64,000 nucleotides of DNA from positions 124,001-188,000 of the forward strand of contig NZ_JANADP010000001.1 in assembly GCF_024199945.1 (NCBI RefSeq), read 5' to 3'. Position 1 is the stretch's first letter, and each line of letters starts with the position of its first letter. A model generated the notes under the pieces. It was not told the origin of the DNA. It saw only the letters and a list, made by a program, of their open reading frames with translations, and made no database searches. The translations under genes were made by a program, and so were the position numbers. Shown piece after piece: positions 17,684 through 25,723 of the stretch. Source of the stretch: Bradyrhizobium sp. CCGUVB4N. Its GTDB lineage: Bacteria > Pseudomonadota > Alphaproteobacteria > Rhizobiales > Xanthobacteraceae.

Positions 17684-17839
17684 CCTCGCCCCGCTTGCGG
17701 GGAGAGGTCGGATCGCCCCCGGCGATGCGAAGCATCGTCCGGCGCGATCCGGGTGAGGGGGTACAGGTCTCTCGACGATTTCCCGTGCGGAGAGAGGCCC
17801 CTCACCCCAACCCTCTCCCCGTAAGAACGGGGCGAGGGA
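17684..17839. repeat. Paired-hairpin intergenic repeat, family E copy 1
   Basis: An inverted-end element of about 156 bp. The left end starts CCTCGCCCCGCTTGCGGGG and continues GAGAGGTCGG, then a variable hairpin with outer arms GGATCG/CGATCC, then CCGGGTGAGGGG. The right end, read on the other strand, starts CCCTCGCCCCGTTCTTACGG and continues to TTGGGGTGAGGGG without the variable hairpin. It fills the convergent gap between the NDUFA9-like gene and the DprE2-like gene and could end transcription of both. Confidence 0.75.
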
Positions 17840-17863
17840 GCGCAGCGTCAATACGGCGAGATC

Positions 17864-18604
17864 TCAAAACTTCAGCTTCTTGAAAACCGCCTCAGGCAGC
17901 GTCTTGATGATGAGCATCACGAGACGCCATCTGCCGCTGACATAGACGACGTCGGTCTTCTTCTCGACCGCGTTGAGGATCGCATCGCCAACCACAGGCG
18001 CGTCGACGGTGAGCGGGCCGATCAGCTTCATGCCTTCGGTCATCTTGGTGCGGACGAAACCGGGCTTCACGGTAATGACATGGACACCGCCGCGGCTGGC
18101 GCGGGCGCGCAGCCCGGACAGGAAGGCGGAGAAGCCGGCTTTCGCCGAGCCGTAGACATAGTTCGAGGCGCGGCCGCGATCGCCGGCGACCGACGACACG
18201 CCGACGATCGTGCCATTGCCGCGGCCTAAAAACTTCTCGGCGAACAGGCCGAGGATCAGCGACGGGCCCTCGTAGTTCGAGCGCATGATGGTGGTGGCGT
18301 GCGCGAGATCGCTCTCGGCGTTCGGCTGCACGCCCAGCAGGCCGATGATCGAGACGACGACATCGGGCAGCGCCGGAAGGCCTGCGACAAAGCCATCGAA
18401 CGAGGCGGTGTCGAGCACGTCGAAGACCAGCGTGCTCGCTTCAATATTGTAGCGCGCGCGCAGATCGGCGGCATCAGGCTCGAGCGCGGCGGCATCGCGG
18501 CCTGCGAGGCCGACATCGTAGCCCGCCTTGGCAAAGGCGCGTGCCGCGGCGCGGCCGATATCGGAGGAGCCACCGAGTACCAGAACGGTCTTGCGTGACG
18601 TCAC
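17864..18604 (-). CDS. dprE2: DprE2-like short-chain dehydrogenase (polyprenylphosphoryl-2-keto-ribose reductase type)
   Basis: A 246-residue SDR whose sequence follows the DprE2 pattern: VLGGSSDIGRAAARAFAKAG at the N-terminus, VGVSSVAGDRGRASNYVYGS with the catalytic YGSAK, PGFVRTKMTEGMKL, and the C-terminal IKTLPEAVFKKLKF typical of this subfamily. In mycobacteria DprE2 reduces the 2-keto intermediate made by DprE1 to give polyprenylphosphoryl-arabinose. Its start lies three bases after the stop of the DprE1-like gene, so the two are translated from one transcript. The function is inferred from family plus partner; the lipid carrier here would be undecaprenyl- or decaprenyl-phosphate. Confidence 0.8.
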   Translation of the reverse strand: MTSRKTVLVLGGSSDIGRAAARAFAKAGYDVGLAGRDAAALEPDAADLRARYNIEASTLVFDVLDTASFDGFVAGLPALPDVVVSIIGLLGVQPNAESDLAHATTIMRSNYEGPSLILGLFAEKFLGRGNGTIVGVSSVAGDRGRASNYVYGSAKAGFSAFLSGLRARASRGGVHVITVKPGFVRTKMTEGMKLIGPLTVDAPVVGDAILNAVEKKTDVVYVSGRWRLVMLIIKTLPEAVFKKLKF

Positions 18605-18607
18605 GGT

Positions 18608-19933
18608 TCAAACCTCATCGAACAGGCGTTGTGAAAGTTTCGAGCGGATGTTTTGGGCGGGATCGAGCGATTTGCGAATCGCGTTGAACCGCGCCAGCGC
18701 GGGGTAACCGGCCTCGAACGTCGCACGCGACTGGCGCGCATCCTTGGCGAGATAAAGCCGCCCGCCGGCAGCGACGACGAGGCGGTCGATCTCGTCGAGG
18801 AAATTCAGGATGTCGCCCTTCACCGGGAAATCCAGCGCCAGCGTGTAGCCGGGCAGCGGAAACGACAACAGGCCGTCGCCATGGCCGAGCTTCTTCAGCA
18901 CCGCCAGGAACGAGGCATCGCCGCGCTTCGCAACACGATCGAGGATATCACCGAGCACGGCGCGTGCACTGGCTTGCGGAATCACGCATTGATGCTGGAG
19001 GAAGCCGCGCCGCCCATAGATGCGATTCCAGTCGGCAATGCTGTCGAGCGGAAAGAAATACGGATAGAGCGAGACCACATGGTCGCCGCCGGCCCGCCTT
19101 GCGCCCATGCGGTAATAGAGCTCGTTGAAGGCGCGGATGCTGATGCGATTGAGCGTCATCGACGGCAGATCGATCGGCACCGCGAGCCCGGGATTTTTAC
19201 CCACGGGAAAGCGATCGGCGCCCTCGGCAAGCTCGCTGGCCGCTGCATGCTCGCCGAGATAGATCAGCGAACGGCCGAGATCGTTGCCGCGCGCCACGCA
19301 ATCGATCCACGCCACCGAATATGTCGCGGAGTCACCGGCCTCGAGCGCGCGCATCGCGGCATCGAGATCGGACGCCGAAATCACGCGCTCGCGGATCCAG
19401 CCGGTCTCGACCGGGCGCAGTCGCATCGTGGCTTCGAGGATGATTCCGGTGAGGCCCATGCCGCCGACGGTCGCGAAGAAGGCATCCGAATTCTGCTCGC
19501 GCGAGATCTCGATGGTCTCGCCCTGCCCGGTGCGGAGCAGGATGCTGTCGACATAGCGGCCGAAACCGCCCTCGCCATGATGGTTCTTGCCGTGCACGTC
19601 GGCAGCGATGGCGCCGCCGACCGAGACGAACCGCGTGCCCGGCACCACGAACGGCAGGAAGCCGCGCGGGCCAAAGGTATCGATCAGGTCGGACAGCAGC
19701 ACACCGGCTTCCAGGCGGATGCGGCCAGTTGCCGGATCGAACGACCTGACCCGGTCGAACCCGGTCATCCCGATCGTCCTGACGGCACCGATCGCGGCAT
19801 CGCCATAGGCGCGGCCGTTGCCGCGCGCCACGGAACCGGTCACCACGGCTTCGCCCACGGCCTCGAACGACCGCGGCCGCAGCACTTCGCTATCGACGAC
19901 CGGGAAGCGTCCCCAGCCGCTGACGAGGGTCAT
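18608..19933 (-). CDS. dprE1: DprE1-like FAD-dependent polyprenylphosphoryl-ribose oxidase
   Basis: A 441-residue vanillyl-alcohol-oxidase-fold flavoprotein. The FAD-binding region has RGNGRAYGDAAIG (about 37-49), VPGTRFVSVGGAIAADVHG and HGKNHHGEGGFG (about 114-125), then ATVGGMGLTGII (154-165), all close to DprE1. The active-site lysine corresponds to Lys397 in YLAKDAR. In the stretch corresponding to the mycobacterial benzothiazinone-binding cysteine, the protein reads GYTLALDFP, with Ala366 at that place. DprE1 oxidises the 2'-hydroxyl of polyprenylphosphoryl-ribose. It is cotranscribed with the DprE2-like gene and near the UbiA gene that could make the substrate. An alternative is a different sugar or sugar alcohol oxidase of the same fold. 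Confidence 0.8.
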   Translation of the reverse strand: MTLVSGWGRFPVVDSEVLRPRSFEAVGEAVVTGSVARGNGRAYGDAAIGAVRTIGMTGFDRVRSFDPATGRIRLEAGVLLSDLIDTFGPRGFLPFVVPGTRFVSVGGAIAADVHGKNHHGEGGFGRYVDSILLRTGQGETIEISREQNSDAFFATVGGMGLTGIILEATMRLRPVETGWIRERVISASDLDAAMRALEAGDSATYSVAWIDCVARGNDLGRSLIYLGEHAAASELAEGADRFPVGKNPGLAVPIDLPSMTLNRISIRAFNELYYRMGARRAGGDHVVSLYPYFFPLDSIADWNRIYGRRGFLQHQCVIPQASARAVLGDILDRVAKRGDASFLAVLKKLGHGDGLLSFPLPGYTLALDFPVKGDILNFLDEIDRLVVAAGGRLYLAKDARQSRATFEAGYPALARFNAIRKSLDPAQNIRSKLSQRLFDEV

Positions 19934-20043
19934 CGTTCAGCTCCGCCCGCGGGCCATCCCGCTCGGGGACCTGCCTAGCGGGCAAAAGCTGATATTGCGT
20001 TGAGGTGCGTCAGCGAGTTTGCGGCAGTTGGTACCGCTTCCCA

Positions 20044-20193
20044 CCTCTCCCCAGCGGGGAGAGGTCGGATTGCTTTGGCGCGCCATTGCGCGCCTGAGCA
20101 ATCCGGGTGAGGGGCCGCGGCACCCAGCGAGACCAGACCCCCTCACCCGGATCGCATCTAGCGATGCGACCCGACCTCTCCCTACGGGAGAGG
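20044..20193. repeat. Paired-hairpin intergenic repeat, family E copy 2
   Basis: A 150-bp element with both ends of the long type. The left end reads CCTCTCCCC-AGC-GGGGAGAGG, TCGG, hairpin GGATTGC...GCAATCC, GGGTGAGGGG. The right end on the opposite strand reads CCTCTCCC-GTA-GGGAGAGG, TCGG, hairpin GTCGCATC-GCTA-GATGCGAT, then GGGTGAGGGG. It occupies most of the 298-base gap between uppP and the DprE1-like gene; I see nothing else there. Confidence 0.75.
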
Positions 20194-20231
20194 TAAAACG
20201 GAGCGCGCCATCCGGGCTACGGGCCCTAAGC

Positions 20232-21038
20232 TTAATGCCCCAGCGCCAGTGCGATCAGGCCGAGCGTGCCGACGACGACGCGCCACCAGGCGAACACCGT
20301 GAAACCATGCCGGGTGACGTATCCGAGGAACGCCTTCACCACGATGATCGCGGTGATGAACGACACCACGAAGCCGATCGCGACGATGCCCATGTGGTCC
20401 ATCGTCATCTCGGAGCGGTTCTTGTAGAAATCGTAGGCGAACGCGCCGATCATGGTGGGGATGGCGAGGAAGAACGAGAACTCCGCCGCCGCACGCTTGT
20501 CCGCGCCCAGGAACATCGCGGCGACGATGCTGGCACCGGAGCGCGACACGCCCGGGATCATCGCGATGCACTGCGCGATGCCGATATAGAGATACATCAG
20601 CAGCGGAAACTTGGTGGCGTCATGCTCGCGCGCCTTGAGCTCGAGCCGATCGACCCACAACAGGATGGCGCCGCCGACGATCAGCGAGAAGCAAACGACC
20701 CAGGGATTGAACAGCAGGCTCTTGATGTATTTGCCGGCGACGAGGCCGACGATCACAGCAGGCAGGAACGCCACCAGCACGCCGATCACGAAGCGGCGCG
20801 CATAGGCATCGCCCGTAAACATACCGATCGCGACGTCCCACAATTTCTTGAAATACAGCACGACGATCGCGAGGATCGCGCCGAGCTGGATCAGGACGGT
20901 AAACGAATCCCAGAAGGCGCCCTCGCCAAGGCCGAAGAAGCGCTCCGCAAGCAGCAGGTGGCCGGTCGAGGACACGGGAAGGAACTCGGTCACACCCTCG
21001 ATGATGCCGAGGATCACTGCCCGTATTGTATCTGACAT
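20232..21038 (-). CDS. uppP: Undecaprenyl-diphosphatase UppP (BacA family)
   Basis: A 268-residue polytopic membrane protein. The start MSDTIRAVILGIIEGVTEFL leads into the conserved LPVSSTGHLLL, and the second signature MIPGVSRSGASI is present. Both motifs form the phosphatase site. It removes the terminal phosphate of undecaprenyl diphosphate to recycle the carrier for peptidoglycan, O-antigen and other lipid-linked sugars. It is upstream of the DprE1/DprE2 pair on the same strand but separated by a 298-base gap holding a repeat, so cotranscription is uncertain. A link through the common polyprenyl-phosphate carrier is plausible. Confidence 0.95.
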   Translation of the reverse strand: MSDTIRAVILGIIEGVTEFLPVSSTGHLLLAERFFGLGEGAFWDSFTVLIQLGAILAIVVLYFKKLWDVAIGMFTGDAYARRFVIGVLVAFLPAVIVGLVAGKYIKSLLFNPWVVCFSLIVGGAILLWVDRLELKAREHDATKFPLLMYLYIGIAQCIAMIPGVSRSGASIVAAMFLGADKRAAAEFSFFLAIPTMIGAFAYDFYKNRSEMTMDHMGIVAIGFVVSFITAIIVVKAFLGYVTRHGFTVFAWWRVVVGTLGLIALALGH

Positions 21039-21207
21039 ATTTACGGTCCATTTCCGCTGGAAAAGCGGGGCTCTTCTCGCCTATTCGTCCCTCGCTCGCA
21101 ATCGCAAAATGCGCTAACGCGCCCTTGCCTCGCGGTTTTGAGGAACTAGTGTGGCGCCGCACAAACATTGATGGATTCTTAAGCACCATCAAATAGTCAA
21201 AGGGTTC

Positions 21208-21900
21208 ATGTTTACGCTGTTTCATCATCCGTTCTGTCCGCATTCGCGTTTCATCCGCCTGATCGCGGGCGAATACGGGCTCGAACTGAAGCTGACCGAG
21301 GAGCGCAGCTGGGAACGGCGCGAGGCATTTCTGCTGCTCAATGCGGCCGGCACGACGCCGGTGCTGGTGGACGACGAACAGCCGCCGATCCCCGGCGCGG
21401 CCATTATTGCCGAGTATCTCGATGAGGCCTATGGCGCCGAGATGGGCCCCAAGCGCCTGATGCCGGAGACGATCGCCGAGCGCGTCGAGGTGCGCCGGCT
21501 GATGGCCTGGTTCAACGAAAAATTCTTCGAGGAAGTCTCCCATCCGCTCGTCACCGAGCGCATCTACAAGCGCTTCATGAGCGAGGAGAATGGCGGCGGG
21601 CCGCCCTCGCCCGACGTGATGCGCGCCGCCAAGGCCAACGTGCGCTATCATCTCGCCTATATCGGCTGGCTGGCGCAGACGCGTAACTTCCTCGCCGGCG
21701 ACCGGCTCAGCTACGCGGATCTCGCCGCCGCGGCGCATCTCTCGGCGATCGACTATCTGGGCGACGTGCCATGGAGCGAGGACGACGCAGCAAAGGCGTG
21801 GTACGCGCGGGTGAAGTCCCGCCCGTCGTTCCGTCCGCTGCTGAGCGAATGGCTGGCGGGCGTGCCGGCGTCGCGGACCTACGTGGACCTGGATTTCTGA
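21208..21900 (+). CDS. Glutathione S-transferase family protein
   Basis: A 230-residue protein with a thioredoxin-like N-terminal domain starting [19 protein letters not shown], in which FCPHSRF is the active-site region (a Cys-x-x-Ser type). The cis-proline and gamma-glutamyl site follow in [28 protein letters not shown]. An all-helical C-terminal domain ends at about residue 225. The physiological substrate is unknown. Its 3' end is adjacent to or overlapped by queG, so the two are one transcription unit. Confidence 0.9.
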   Translation: MFTLFHHPFCPHSRFIRLIAGEYGLELKLTEERSWERREAFLLLNAAGTTPVLVDDEQPPIPGAAIIAEYLDEAYGAEMGPKRLMPETIAERVEVRRLMAWFNEKFFEEVSHPLVTERIYKRFMSEENGGGPPSPDVMRAAKANVRYHLAYIGWLAQTRNFLAGDRLSYADLAAAAHLSAIDYLGDVPWSEDDAAKAWYARVKSRPSFRPLLSEWLAGVPASRTYVDLDF

Positions 21901-23030
21901 ACTCCGATCCGACTGAACTGAAGGCGGCGCTGGCGCGCGAGGCGCGCGCGCTCGGCTTCGACTGCATCGGCATCACCGAGCCGGGCACGATCGAGAACGC
22001 CGGAAAACATTTCCTCGAATTCATCGCCTCCGGGGGCCATGGCGACATGGACTGGCTCGCGAGCCAGCCCGAGCGCCGGGTCGATCCGCGCGGGCTGTGG
22101 GCTGACGTGCGCAGCGTGATCATGCTCGGTGTCAATTACGGCCCCGACTCTGATCCGCTGAAAATCCTAGAGCAGCGCACGCGCGCCGCGATCTCGGTCT
22201 ATGCGCAGGGCGACGACTATCACGACCTCATCAAGAAGCGGCTGAAGGCGCTGGCGCGCTGGCTGGTCGCGACCGCGCCGTCGGAGGTGAAGGTGTTCGT
22301 CGACACCGCGGCGGTGATGGAGAAGCCGCTGGCGCAAGCCGCCCATCTCGGCTGGCAGGGCAAGCACACCAATCTGGTCTCGCGCAAATTCGGTTCGTGG
22401 CTGTTTCTCGGCGCGATCTACACCACGCTCGACCTGCCGCGCGACGATGCCGAGATCGATCATTGCGGCTCGTGCCAGGCCTGCCTCGACATCTGCCCGA
22501 CATCGGCGTTCCCCGCGCCCTACAAGCTCGATGCGCGGCGCTGCATCTCCTATCTCACCATCGAGAACAAGGGACCGATCCCGCACGAGTTTCGCAAGAG
22601 CATCGGCAACCGCATCTATGGCTGCGATGACTGTCTCGCCGCGTGCCCCTGGAACAAGTTTGCGCAGGAGGGACGTGAAGCAAAACTCTCTGCACGCGAC
22701 GAGCTGCGTGCACCCGGTCTTGCTGAACTTTCCCAGCTCGACGACGCCGCGTTTCGCGCGCTGTTCACGAAGTCGCCGGTGAAGCGCATCGGCCGCGATC
22801 GCTTTTTGCGCAACGTGCTGATCGCGATCGGCAACTCCGGCGACGCGGCGCTGGCCGAAGAGGCGCGGCGATTGCTCGGTGATGCGAGCCCGCTGGTGCG
22901 TGGGGCTGCAGTGTGGGCGCTGGGGCAGTTGGTGGCGCAGGATGAATTTGACGCAACGAAGTCGGCCGCGTTGAGCAAGGAGCCCGACGACAGCGTGCGT
23001 GAGGAGTGGCGCGCCGCAGGTGCTAGCTGA
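21849..23030 (+). CDS. queG: Epoxyqueuosine reductase QueG
   Basis: About 393 residues. The N-terminal cobalamin-binding domain begins with [25 protein letters not shown]. The two 4Fe-4S clusters are bound by [12 protein letters not shown] and [12 protein letters not shown]. The C-terminal HEAT-like repeat is [22 protein letters not shown]. It performs the last step of queuosine synthesis, reducing the epoxide on tRNA. The start is uncertain: the conserved protein begins near base 21897, but the frame offers no ATG, GTG or TTG there, only a CTG. I therefore give the ATG at 21849, which overlaps the GST gene by 52 bases and adds about 16 residues not typical of QueG. Confidence 0.9.
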   Translation: MAGGRAGVADLRGPGFLNSDPTELKAALAREARALGFDCIGITEPGTIENAGKHFLEFIASGGHGDMDWLASQPERRVDPRGLWADVRSVIMLGVNYGPDSDPLKILEQRTRAAISVYAQGDDYHDLIKKRLKALARWLVATAPSEVKVFVDTAAVMEKPLAQAAHLGWQGKHTNLVSRKFGSWLFLGAIYTTLDLPRDDAEIDHCGSCQACLDICPTSAFPAPYKLDARRCISYLTIENKGPIPHEFRKSIGNRIYGCDDCLAACPWNKFAQEGREAKLSARDELRAPGLAELSQLDDAAFRALFTKSPVKRIGRDRFLRNVLIAIGNSGDAALAEEARRLLGDASPLVRGAAVWALGQLVAQDEFDATKSAALSKEPDDSVREEWRAAGAS

Positions 23031-23032
23031 CC

Positions 23033-23139
23033 CTCATCCTGAGGAGCGCGCGTGCGCGCGTCTCGAAGGATAGAGGCCGAGATGCAGCAGCGGGGGCCTG
23101 CATCCTTCGAGACGGCGCTTCGCGCCTCCTCAGGATGAG
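23033..23139. repeat. Palindromic repeat, family D (CTCATCCTGAGGAG ends)
   Basis: A 107-bp element with inverted ends. Left is CTCATCCTGAGGAG, then a GC hairpin GCGCGC-GT-GCGCGC, then GTCTCGAAGGAT. Right, on the other strand, is CTCATCCTGAGGAG, hairpin GGCGC-GAA-GCGCC, then GTCTCGAAGGAT. It begins three bases after the queG stop. Confidence 0.75.
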
Positions 23140-23186
23140 GATCGGAGAGCTTGATTTCCCCGCGCATTCCCGCAAAGTCGCGCATC

Positions 23187-23987
23187 ATGACAACAAACAT
23201 GCCTTTCTTCACCCGCGACGGCGATACATTCCATCCGACGGAAGTGGCCAATGGCCCCTGGGATCCGAAATCGCTGCACGGGCGCGTCATCATCGGCCTG
23301 CTCGGCTTTGCCATCGAGGAGCGCCATTCCGGGCCTGAATTCGTGCCGGCGCGGTTGACCGTCGATATGTACAAGTTGCCGACCATCGACAAACCGATCG
23401 AGGTCAAGACGCGACTGGTGCGTGACGGCCTGCGCATCCGCGTGGTCGAGGCGGAATTCTTTTCCGGCGGCGTCAGCATGGCGCGGGCCTCGTGCCAGCT
23501 GTTGCGCAAAACGCAAAATCCCGACGGCAATGTCTGGTCGCCGCCGAACTGGGACGTGCCGAAGCCATCGGACATTCCAAAGCCGACCGATCCCAGGCTC
23601 GGCATGAACGGCAAATGGACGACGCGGCCGATCGTCGGTCACATGGGTTCGCTGGGTGCGCGCCGGCTCTGGATGAGCGAGGTGCGCGAGCTCGTTGCTG
23701 GCGTGCCGATGACGCCGTTCGTCCATGTCGCCACCGGCGCCGATTTCGCGAGCCCGTTCGCCAATGCCGGCGACAAGGGGCTCGGCTACATCAACAGCGA
23801 CGTGACGATCTATCTGCATCGCCTGCCGGTGACGAACTGGATCGGCTTCGACGTGGTCAACCACCAGGCCACCGAAGGTGTCGCGATCGGCGAATGCTGG
23901 CTCTATGACGAACAGGGCCCGATCGGCACCGCGACGGTGGCCGCACTGGCGCAGCGCAAGCCGATGGCGAAGCCACCGCCGCCGTAG
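23187..23987 (+). CDS. Acyl-CoA thioesterase-like protein (double hotdog fold)
   Basis: A 266-residue protein starting MTTNMPFFTRDGDTFHPTEVANGPW. The first hotdog-like half contains HGRVIIGLLGFAIEERH and FVPARLTVDMYKLPTIDKPIEVKTRLVRDGLRIRVVEAEF. The second has GYINSDVTIYLHRLPVTNWIGFDVVNHQATEGVAIGECWLYDEQGPIGT, which resembles the C-terminal domain of acyl-CoA thioesterase II-type proteins, including the typical conserved ending DEQGPIGTATVAALAQ. The start at 23187 fits the protein pattern; an upstream in-frame ATG at 23151 lies closer to the repeat. The substrate is unknown. It is followed by a bidirectional hairpin and the convergent NTF2-like gene. Confidence 0.75.
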   Translation: MTTNMPFFTRDGDTFHPTEVANGPWDPKSLHGRVIIGLLGFAIEERHSGPEFVPARLTVDMYKLPTIDKPIEVKTRLVRDGLRIRVVEAEFFSGGVSMARASCQLLRKTQNPDGNVWSPPNWDVPKPSDIPKPTDPRLGMNGKWTTRPIVGHMGSLGARRLWMSEVRELVAGVPMTPFVHVATGADFASPFANAGDKGLGYINSDVTIYLHRLPVTNWIGFDVVNHQATEGVAIGECWLYDEQGPIGTATVAALAQRKPMAKPPPP

Positions 23988-24025
23988 TTCGGAACAACAG
24001 ACATCCGCGACTCGCTCCGCTGCGC

Positions 24026-24050
24026 TCCCTCCCCCGCAAGGGGGGAGGGA
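24026..24050. terminator. Bidirectional terminator-like hairpin
   Basis: A perfect 10-bp stem TCCCTCCCCC/GGGGGAGGGA with loop GCAAG lies in the short gap between the convergent thioesterase-like and NTF2-like genes. There is no long T tract on either strand. The stem resembles half of the family E repeats. Confidence 0.55.
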
Positions 24051-24066
24051 ATGAGAGAGCGGTGCA

Positions 24067-24534
24067 TCACGCCAGATGCCGCTTCATCTCGTCCCGCGCC
24101 TTCAGCTCTGCGCCCTGCTTGCCGACGATCTTGGCAATCCGCTCCGGCGCGAATTTCAGATCGACGAACGCCGGCGCGGTGTTGGCGACCTCGTGATAGC
24201 TGACGATCTTGCCGTCGCGCAGCGTCATGATCGCGACGCCTTCGAACATCGCACGCGCGCCGCCTGCTTCCGGCAGGGTTGATTTGTAGCTGAAGGTGTA
24301 GCGCGCATAGAGCGTGGTGCCGTTGCTGACGGGATCATGCATGTCCCAGCGGAAATCCATCGCCGTGCGATAGAAGAAATCATCGACCATCGCGGCGATC
24401 TTTTCGCGGCCCGCAAATGCGCCGTAGAACACGTCGTGATAGACGCCGTCCTCGGTGAACAGGTCTGCAAAGGCGCGACCGTTGCGTTGTTCGACCGCAT
24501 CGCAGAAGGCGCGCAGCATGGCGGCGGTGGTCAT
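24067..24534 (-). CDS. NTF2-like / SnoaL-like domain protein
   Basis: A 155-residue cone-shaped alpha+beta barrel protein of the NTF2-like superfamily. MLRAFCDAVEQRNGRAFADLFTEDGVYHDVFYG is the typical helix-loop start. KIAAMVDDFFYRTAMDFRWDMHDP and TTLYARYTFSYKSTLPEAGGARAMFEGVAIMTLRDGKIVSYHEV are the core strands. The start at 24534 is preceded by GGAAAGGGAGAA. Members act as isomerases, dehydratases or ligand-binding subunits; no catalytic assignment is possible here. Confidence 0.8.
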   Translation of the reverse strand: MTTAAMLRAFCDAVEQRNGRAFADLFTEDGVYHDVFYGAFAGREKIAAMVDDFFYRTAMDFRWDMHDPVSNGTTLYARYTFSYKSTLPEAGGARAMFEGVAIMTLRDGKIVSYHEVANTAPAFVDLKFAPERIAKIVGKQGAELKARDEMKRHLA

Positions 24535-24558
24535 GGGCGTTTCTCCCTTTCCATTCTC

Positions 24559-24663
24559 TGTCATGCCCCGGCTTGACCGGGGCATCCAGTACGCCGAGGC
24601 TTATCGGCTCTATCGCTGCTGCCTCTGGAGTACTGGATCGCCCGATCAAGTCGGGCGATGACA
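24559..24663. repeat. Palindromic repeat, family C (TGTCAT...ATGACA)
   Basis: A 105-bp element with 34-bp imperfect inverted ends. Each end carries a local hairpin with loop CTTGA followed by ATCCAGTAC. Left stem is GCCCCGG/CCGGGGC; right stem, read on the other strand, is CGCCCGA/TCGGGCG. Six differing bases form exactly three base pairs, all compensated. It fills the gap between the NTF2-like and alpha/beta-hydrolase genes. Confidence 0.85.
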
Positions 24664-24682
24664 CCGAGTGCTTGGCTGCACT

Positions 24683-25471
24683 TCACCCGATCTCCGCCAC
24701 CGCGGCAAGAATGCGCGCGATGTCCTGCGGGCGCGACAGGCGGTGATCGCCGTCCTGGATCATGGTCAACACGACATCGTCGGCCGGCAGGCGATGCGTC
24801 AGCGCGAACGCATGCTGCCACGGCACGTCAGGATCCTGGGCGCCTTGCAGGATGCGGACGGGACAACCGAGATCGATCGCGCTGCCGAGCACGAGATGGT
24901 TGCGTCCCTCCTCGATCAGCTTGCGCGTGATCGGATAGGGCGTGCCGTCACCATATTCGGACGGCCGCAGCCAAAACCCCTTGGTCTCGATCTCCTTCTT
25001 CACCTCGGGCGAAAAATTCTTCCACATCAGCTCTTCCGTGAAGTCGGGCGCCGGCGCGATCAGCACCAGGCCGGCGAGCGAGGCCTTTCCCGAGCGCTTC
25101 CTGATCTCGCGCGCGAGCAGCAGCGCCATCCAGCCGCCCATGGAGGAACCGATCAGGATTTGCGGACCGGTGCAGAATCGCTCGAACACGGCGACGCTGT
25201 CCTCGAGCCAGCTTCCGATGGTTCCGTCGGCGAAATCGCCGCTGGATTCACCATGGCCGGAATAGTCGAACCGGACCGCGGCGCGGCCATGCTCGCCGGC
25301 CCAGCCGTCAAGCGCCACCGCCTTGCCGCCCTGCATGTCCGACTTGAAGCCGCCGAGCCAGACCACGCCGGGCCCTTGTCCGGCGCGGCGGCGCACCGCG
25401 ATCCGGCGCGCCGAGGGCCCCTCGCCCACATCGATAAAATCAAGCACGGCATCTGGAATTGCTGGAGTCAT
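24683..25471 (-). CDS. Alpha/beta hydrolase
   Basis: A 262-residue hydrolase. Oxyanion region VVWLGGFKSDMQGGKA, strand-turn AVRFDYSGHGESSGDF, nucleophile elbow LIGSSMGGWMALLLAREI (Gly-x-Ser-x-Gly, Ser about 110), acid region VRILQGAQDPDVPW and catalytic His in IQDGDHRLSRPQDIARIL are all present. The overall pattern is that of small carboxylesterases or depalmitoylase-like (ABHD10-type) hydrolases. The start MTPAIPDAVL at 25471 lies about 250 bases upstream of, and divergent from, infC. Confidence 0.88.
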   Translation of the reverse strand: MTPAIPDAVLDFIDVGEGPSARRIAVRRRAGQGPGVVWLGGFKSDMQGGKAVALDGWAGEHGRAAVRFDYSGHGESSGDFADGTIGSWLEDSVAVFERFCTGPQILIGSSMGGWMALLLAREIRKRSGKASLAGLVLIAPAPDFTEELMWKNFSPEVKKEIETKGFWLRPSEYGDGTPYPITRKLIEEGRNHLVLGSAIDLGCPVRILQGAQDPDVPWQHAFALTHRLPADDVVLTMIQDGDHRLSRPQDIARILAAVAEIG

Positions 25472-25611
25472 GGAACGTTTACTCTGGCTGTGGGGTTTGA
25501 GCTGTCCGGGCGCATTCCGCGAAACAACCCTATATTGGTATTGTCCCTTTGGGACGCTTGCGGAACAGGTGCAAGGTGTCTATGTCGAGCACCGTGTCGA
25601 TGGGCGTGACC

Positions 25612-25655
25612 AAAATGCCTCGCATTTGAGGGTTTTTCGCTCCCTGCAGGAGCGA
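25612..25655 (+). promoter_or_regulatory. Two hairpins in the infC leader
   Basis: First hairpin: AAATGC-CTC-GCATTT at 25613-25627, followed by GAGGGTTTTTC, which has the shape of a weak intrinsic terminator. Second: TCGCTCC-CTGCA-GGAGCGA at 25637-25655. Both lie between the divergent promoters region and the infC ribosome site at about 25712. They may attenuate infC or regulate its translation (inference). Confidence 0.45.
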
Positions 25656-25723
25656 GTTGCTTGCCCGCAAACGCATCTTCCTGCAAAATAGCCGCTTCCT
25701 TTCACAACTTTGGAGAACTACCC

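Noticed and set aside
17684..17839. Repeated GC-rich units considered as a CRISPR array
   Set aside because: Units are inverted, not direct, and there are no regular spacers or cas genes; they are REP/BIME-type elements.
25661..25723. Upstream TTG start for infC
   Set aside because: It would add 21 residues absent from IF-3 and lacks a ribosome site, whereas the ATT at 25724 has one.
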